Origin: Microbacterium invictum
GTDB lineage: Bacteria; Actinomycetota; Actinomycetes; Actinomycetales; Microbacteriaceae
Direction of reading: 5' to 3'
Length of the DNA: 64,000 nucleotides
NCBI RefSeq assembly: GCF_014197265.1
Contig: NZ_JACIFH010000001.1
Span: 3,410,001-3,474,000, forward strand
Below, one piece after another: positions 61,915 to 64,000 of this stretch. The position numbers were made by a program, and so were the translations under genes. The stretch's first letter is position 1. Each line of letters starts with the position of its first letter. The notes beneath the pieces were generated by a model. That model searched no databases, was not told the DNA's origin, and saw only the letters and a list, made by a program, of their open reading frames with translations.

Positions 61915-63321
61915 ATGGGAGGTATGAACACCTTGAGCGCACCCATCGCCGACCTGCAGCAGCAGGCCGCGCAGGTGGTGCGCGAAGGGGCGACCAGTGG
62001 TGTGCTCCAAGGGGTCAGCGAGTCCGAACTCGCGAACATCCTCAGTGACCTGGCCGTCGCCCAGCGGCTGGTCGAAGCAGCGATGGTCGACGTGGTCGGC
62101 GAAGTCATGCGACGGTCGGAAGGTGCTTTCGTGGCTGACCGCATGACCTCGCGAATGGGCTGCCGGAACGTCGGCGAGCTGATCGAGCGACTGACTCGCG
62201 TGGCAGGGCCCACGGCATCCCGGTTGCAGAAAGCGGCGAAAGCGGTGCGGCCGGTGATCTCCGGTACGACCGGTGAGTTGCTCGAGGCGGAGTTGCCTGA
62301 GCTGCGCGAAGCGATGGTCGACGGTGTCGTCGGCGTCGACGGCGTGCTCGCCATCGCGACGCCGTTGAAGGAGACCGGTCGTCGTGTGCCGCATGAGGTC
62401 CGGCGACAGGCCGTGAGCGTCGTGGTCGCCGAGGCGCGTGGCGAGGGCCCCGACGGCTCGCCGCCGCTCAGCGCGGATCTGCTGCGCGTGCAGGCGTCGG
62501 CGTGGGCACTGGCGCTCGATCAAGACGGGGCCGAGCCGCGCGAGCGTGCATCGGCCCGCAAGCGCTTCCTGCGATTGGGCGCCGAGACGCCGTACGGGTT
62601 TCCCGTCAACGGCATGATCATGCCTGAAGTGGCCGCACTCCTGATGCGGGTCCACAACGCCCAGCACTCACCGCGGTCGGTCGAGTTCGTGCCTGACGGC
62701 GCAGACGTTCCCGAACCGCCGCGCGACGATCGCACCCACGGGCAGAAGCTGCACGACACCCTGGCAACGGTGCTGCAGGTCGCCGCCGCGAGCGGCGTGC
62801 TGCCCACCATCGGCGGCGCAGCACCCACACTCGTGGTCTCGGTCACCGAAGAAGAGCTGGAGTCGGGCCGCGGATACGCACACGCCGAGGACTGCGAGCA
62901 GCCGCTGTCGATCGCCGCCGCACTGCACGTGGCATGCTCCGGGGTGATCCAGCGGGTGGTGAGCCGGCGCGACGGGCGCATCCTGAGGATCAGCGTCGAA
63001 GACCGGGTGTTCAACCGCTATCAGCGCCGTGCCATCGCACTGCGCGACGGCGGATGCATCATCCCCGGCTGCGGCGTCCCAGCCGCCTGGAGCGAAATCC
63101 ACCACGTGGTCGAGCACGCGAAGGGTGGGCCCACCCACACAGACAACGGGGTCTTGCTCTGTTGGTACCACCATCGGTTCCTCGAGAGCATCGGATGGAA
63201 GATCCGCATGAACGCCGGGGTGCCCGAGGTCCGGGCACCCTACTGGCTCGATCCGTCGCCGAAATGGCGACCGGTCACCACCTCGCCGACCCGGTTGCGG
63301 TCGAAGGTCCTGCAGACCTGA
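61915..63321 (+). CDS. HNH endonuclease of the DUF222 family
   Basis: A 468-residue protein of a family expanded in Microbacteriaceae. Residues about 10-330 are the DUF222 helical domain. The C-terminal HNH domain has paired cysteines and the nuclease core (GGCIIPGC, EIHHVVEHAKGG, TDNGVLLCWYHH). Its target and role are unknown. The ATG at 61915 follows CGGAGGG by 10 bases; ATG 61924 is possible. Confidence 0.9.
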   Translation: MGGMNTLSAPIADLQQQAAQVVREGATSGVLQGVSESELANILSDLAVAQRLVEAAMVDVVGEVMRRSEGAFVADRMTSRMGCRNVGELIERLTRVAGPTASRLQKAAKAVRPVISGTTGELLEAELPELREAMVDGVVGVDGVLAIATPLKETGRRVPHEVRRQAVSVVVAEARGEGPDGSPPLSADLLRVQASAWALALDQDGAEPRERASARKRFLRLGAETPYGFPVNGMIMPEVAALLMRVHNAQHSPRSVEFVPDGADVPEPPRDDRTHGQKLHDTLATVLQVAAASGVLPTIGGAAPTLVVSVTEEELESGRGYAHAEDCEQPLSIAAALHVACSGVIQRVVSRRDGRILRISVEDRVFNRYQRRAIALRDGGCIIPGCGVPAAWSEIHHVVEHAKGGPTHTDNGVLLCWYHHRFLESIGWKIRMNAGVPEVRAPYWLDPSPKWRPVTTSPTRLRSKVLQT

Positions 63322-63343
63322 CCGGGCGCTCCGAGCACCTGCA

Positions 63344-63376
63344 GTGTCACGATGCCCAGCACGAGGATCGTGACAC
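63344..63376. terminator. Bidirectional terminator hairpin
   Basis: A perfect 10-bp stem: GTGTCACGAT (63344-63353), 13-base loop, ATCGTGACAC (63367-63376), between the HNH gene and the convergent flavin reductase gene. Confidence 0.75.
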
Positions 63377-63395
63377 GCCGACGCACCCCGGGCCT

Positions 63396-63953
63396 TCACA
63401 CGATGAGGGAGTGGTCCCCGAGCCGGTGCCAGGTGCGGTTGTGGTAGACCAGCGCATCGGCCTCGTCGCGCTCGACCTGCGACTGCAGCGCGTGCGCGGC
63501 GATGACGGTGGAGCCACCGGCATCCATCCGTCCGATGACGGCGCAGCGCACCCACGCGCGCACGTCGTGGTAGACCGGCTCGCCGGTCACGAGCCGCGAC
63601 CAGCGGTGCGTTTCGGCGAACCGGTCGATGCCGCTCGTGGCGCCCAGCTTCGCCACGTCGATGTCCTGTGCGTCGAGCAGATGCACGACGACGGTCTCGG
63701 CCTGCAGCAGCACGTCCGCCGCCGATGACAGCGCCGACACCGAGAAGATCAGCAGCGGCGGCTCGGCGCTCACCGACGACACCGAGGTCGCCGTCAGCGC
63801 CACCGGTCCGTCGCCGGCATCGGCGGTGATCACGGCCACGCCCCCCGGGTGGCCACGGAACAGCCCCTTGAACTCGTCCGCCGACAGCGACATGCCGAAG
63901 CGGTGTTCGGGTGCCGTGGTGTCGGGGATCTCGTTCGTGGCAGGGGACGTCAT
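63396..63953 (-). CDS. Flavin reductase family protein
   Basis: A 185-residue FMN-binding split-barrel protein: HPGGVAVITADAGDGPVALTATSVSS in outline, PPLLIFSVSALSSAA, and VVVHLLDAQDIDVAKLG. It supplies reduced flavin to a two-component monooxygenase or acts as a free flavin reductase. No partner oxygenase is adjacent. The start at 63953 is the ATG of MTSPAT. Confidence 0.88.
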   Translation of the reverse strand: MTSPATNEIPDTTAPEHRFGMSLSADEFKGLFRGHPGGVAVITADAGDGPVALTATSVSSVSAEPPLLIFSVSALSSAADVLLQAETVVVHLLDAQDIDVAKLGATSGIDRFAETHRWSRLVTGEPVYHDVRAWVRCAVIGRMDAGGSTVIAAHALQSQVERDEADALVYHNRTWHRLGDHSLIV

Positions 63954-64000
63954 GATCCGACCGTACGTGTGGATGCCGGGGTGAAGGGTCGCGTGTGAGC

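Noticed and set aside
1..64000. Prophage, insertion sequence or integrated element
   Set aside because: No integrase, transposase, phage structural gene or attachment-site duplication was seen.

Overview
The window is high-GC DNA with dense operons, many 1- to 4-base start/stop overlaps and frequent GTG starts. It carries an HNH endonuclease of the DUF222 family, coenzyme F420 genes and a cell-wall-binding repeat protein. Together these point to an actinobacterium, most likely of the Microbacteriaceae (Microbacterium-like). This placement is inferred from gene content; no 16S rRNA gene, tRNA, CRISPR array or insertion sequence was found.

Region 1 (1-7261) is a sialic acid import and catabolism operon: a peptide-class ABC importer with a fused permease-ATPase, then nanA, nanK and nanE and a DUF4862 gene, ending in a gutted esterase pseudogene. 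Region 2 (7874-11358) holds an alcohol dehydrogenase, a TetR regulator and a CocE-type hydrolase. Region 3 (11441-18156) centres on a Pls/PosA-type single-module synthetase with a manually read lysine-type specificity code. It is flanked by a phosphopantetheinyl transferase, an M1 peptidase and a lysine-rich SAP-like protein, and looks like a cationic isopeptide (poly-lysine type) locus. Region 4 (18419-26436) combines an F420-dependent oxidoreductase, cofE, fgd and a three-gene ABC cassette of the kind proposed to import F420-0. It suggests cofactor salvage rather than full F420 synthesis.

Region 5 (26668-34927) is an ester-degradation island: a secreted tannase-like hydrolase, a single polypeptide joining a GntR/FCD regulator to an esterase, a second related esterase, and a ribose-class ABC importer. 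Similar ATTGTT-type operators lie in front of both outward-reading units. Region 6 (35028-37638) has a cardiolipin synthase and small genes, followed by a 94-bp triple repeat. Region 7 (38018-43951) is a rhamnose-type ABC importer with its LacI regulator, a readable promoter/operator and a terminator.

Region 8 (44180-51346) carries a small alarmone synthetase, two genes truncated head to head at one apparent deletion scar (quiC-like and dctP-like), a phosphotriesterase-family gene, a TetR regulator, a fatty acid desaturase and a secreted multidomain nuclease. Region 9 (51505-59377) is a phenylacetate degradation cluster (paaR-type regulator, paaZ, paaI, paaABCDE, paaG) with two matching promoter/operator sites. 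Region 10 (59440-63953) has a membrane-anchored esterase, an AI-2E family protein, the DUF222 HNH gene and a flavin reductase.

Two themes cross regions. A perfect inverted repeat, ATGAG-N6-CTCAT, occurs in front of the tannase, the secreted nuclease and the DUF222 gene. There is also visible gene decay (esterase, quiC, dctP). The most unusual items are the GntR-esterase fusion with its operators and the poly-lysine-type synthetase locus.
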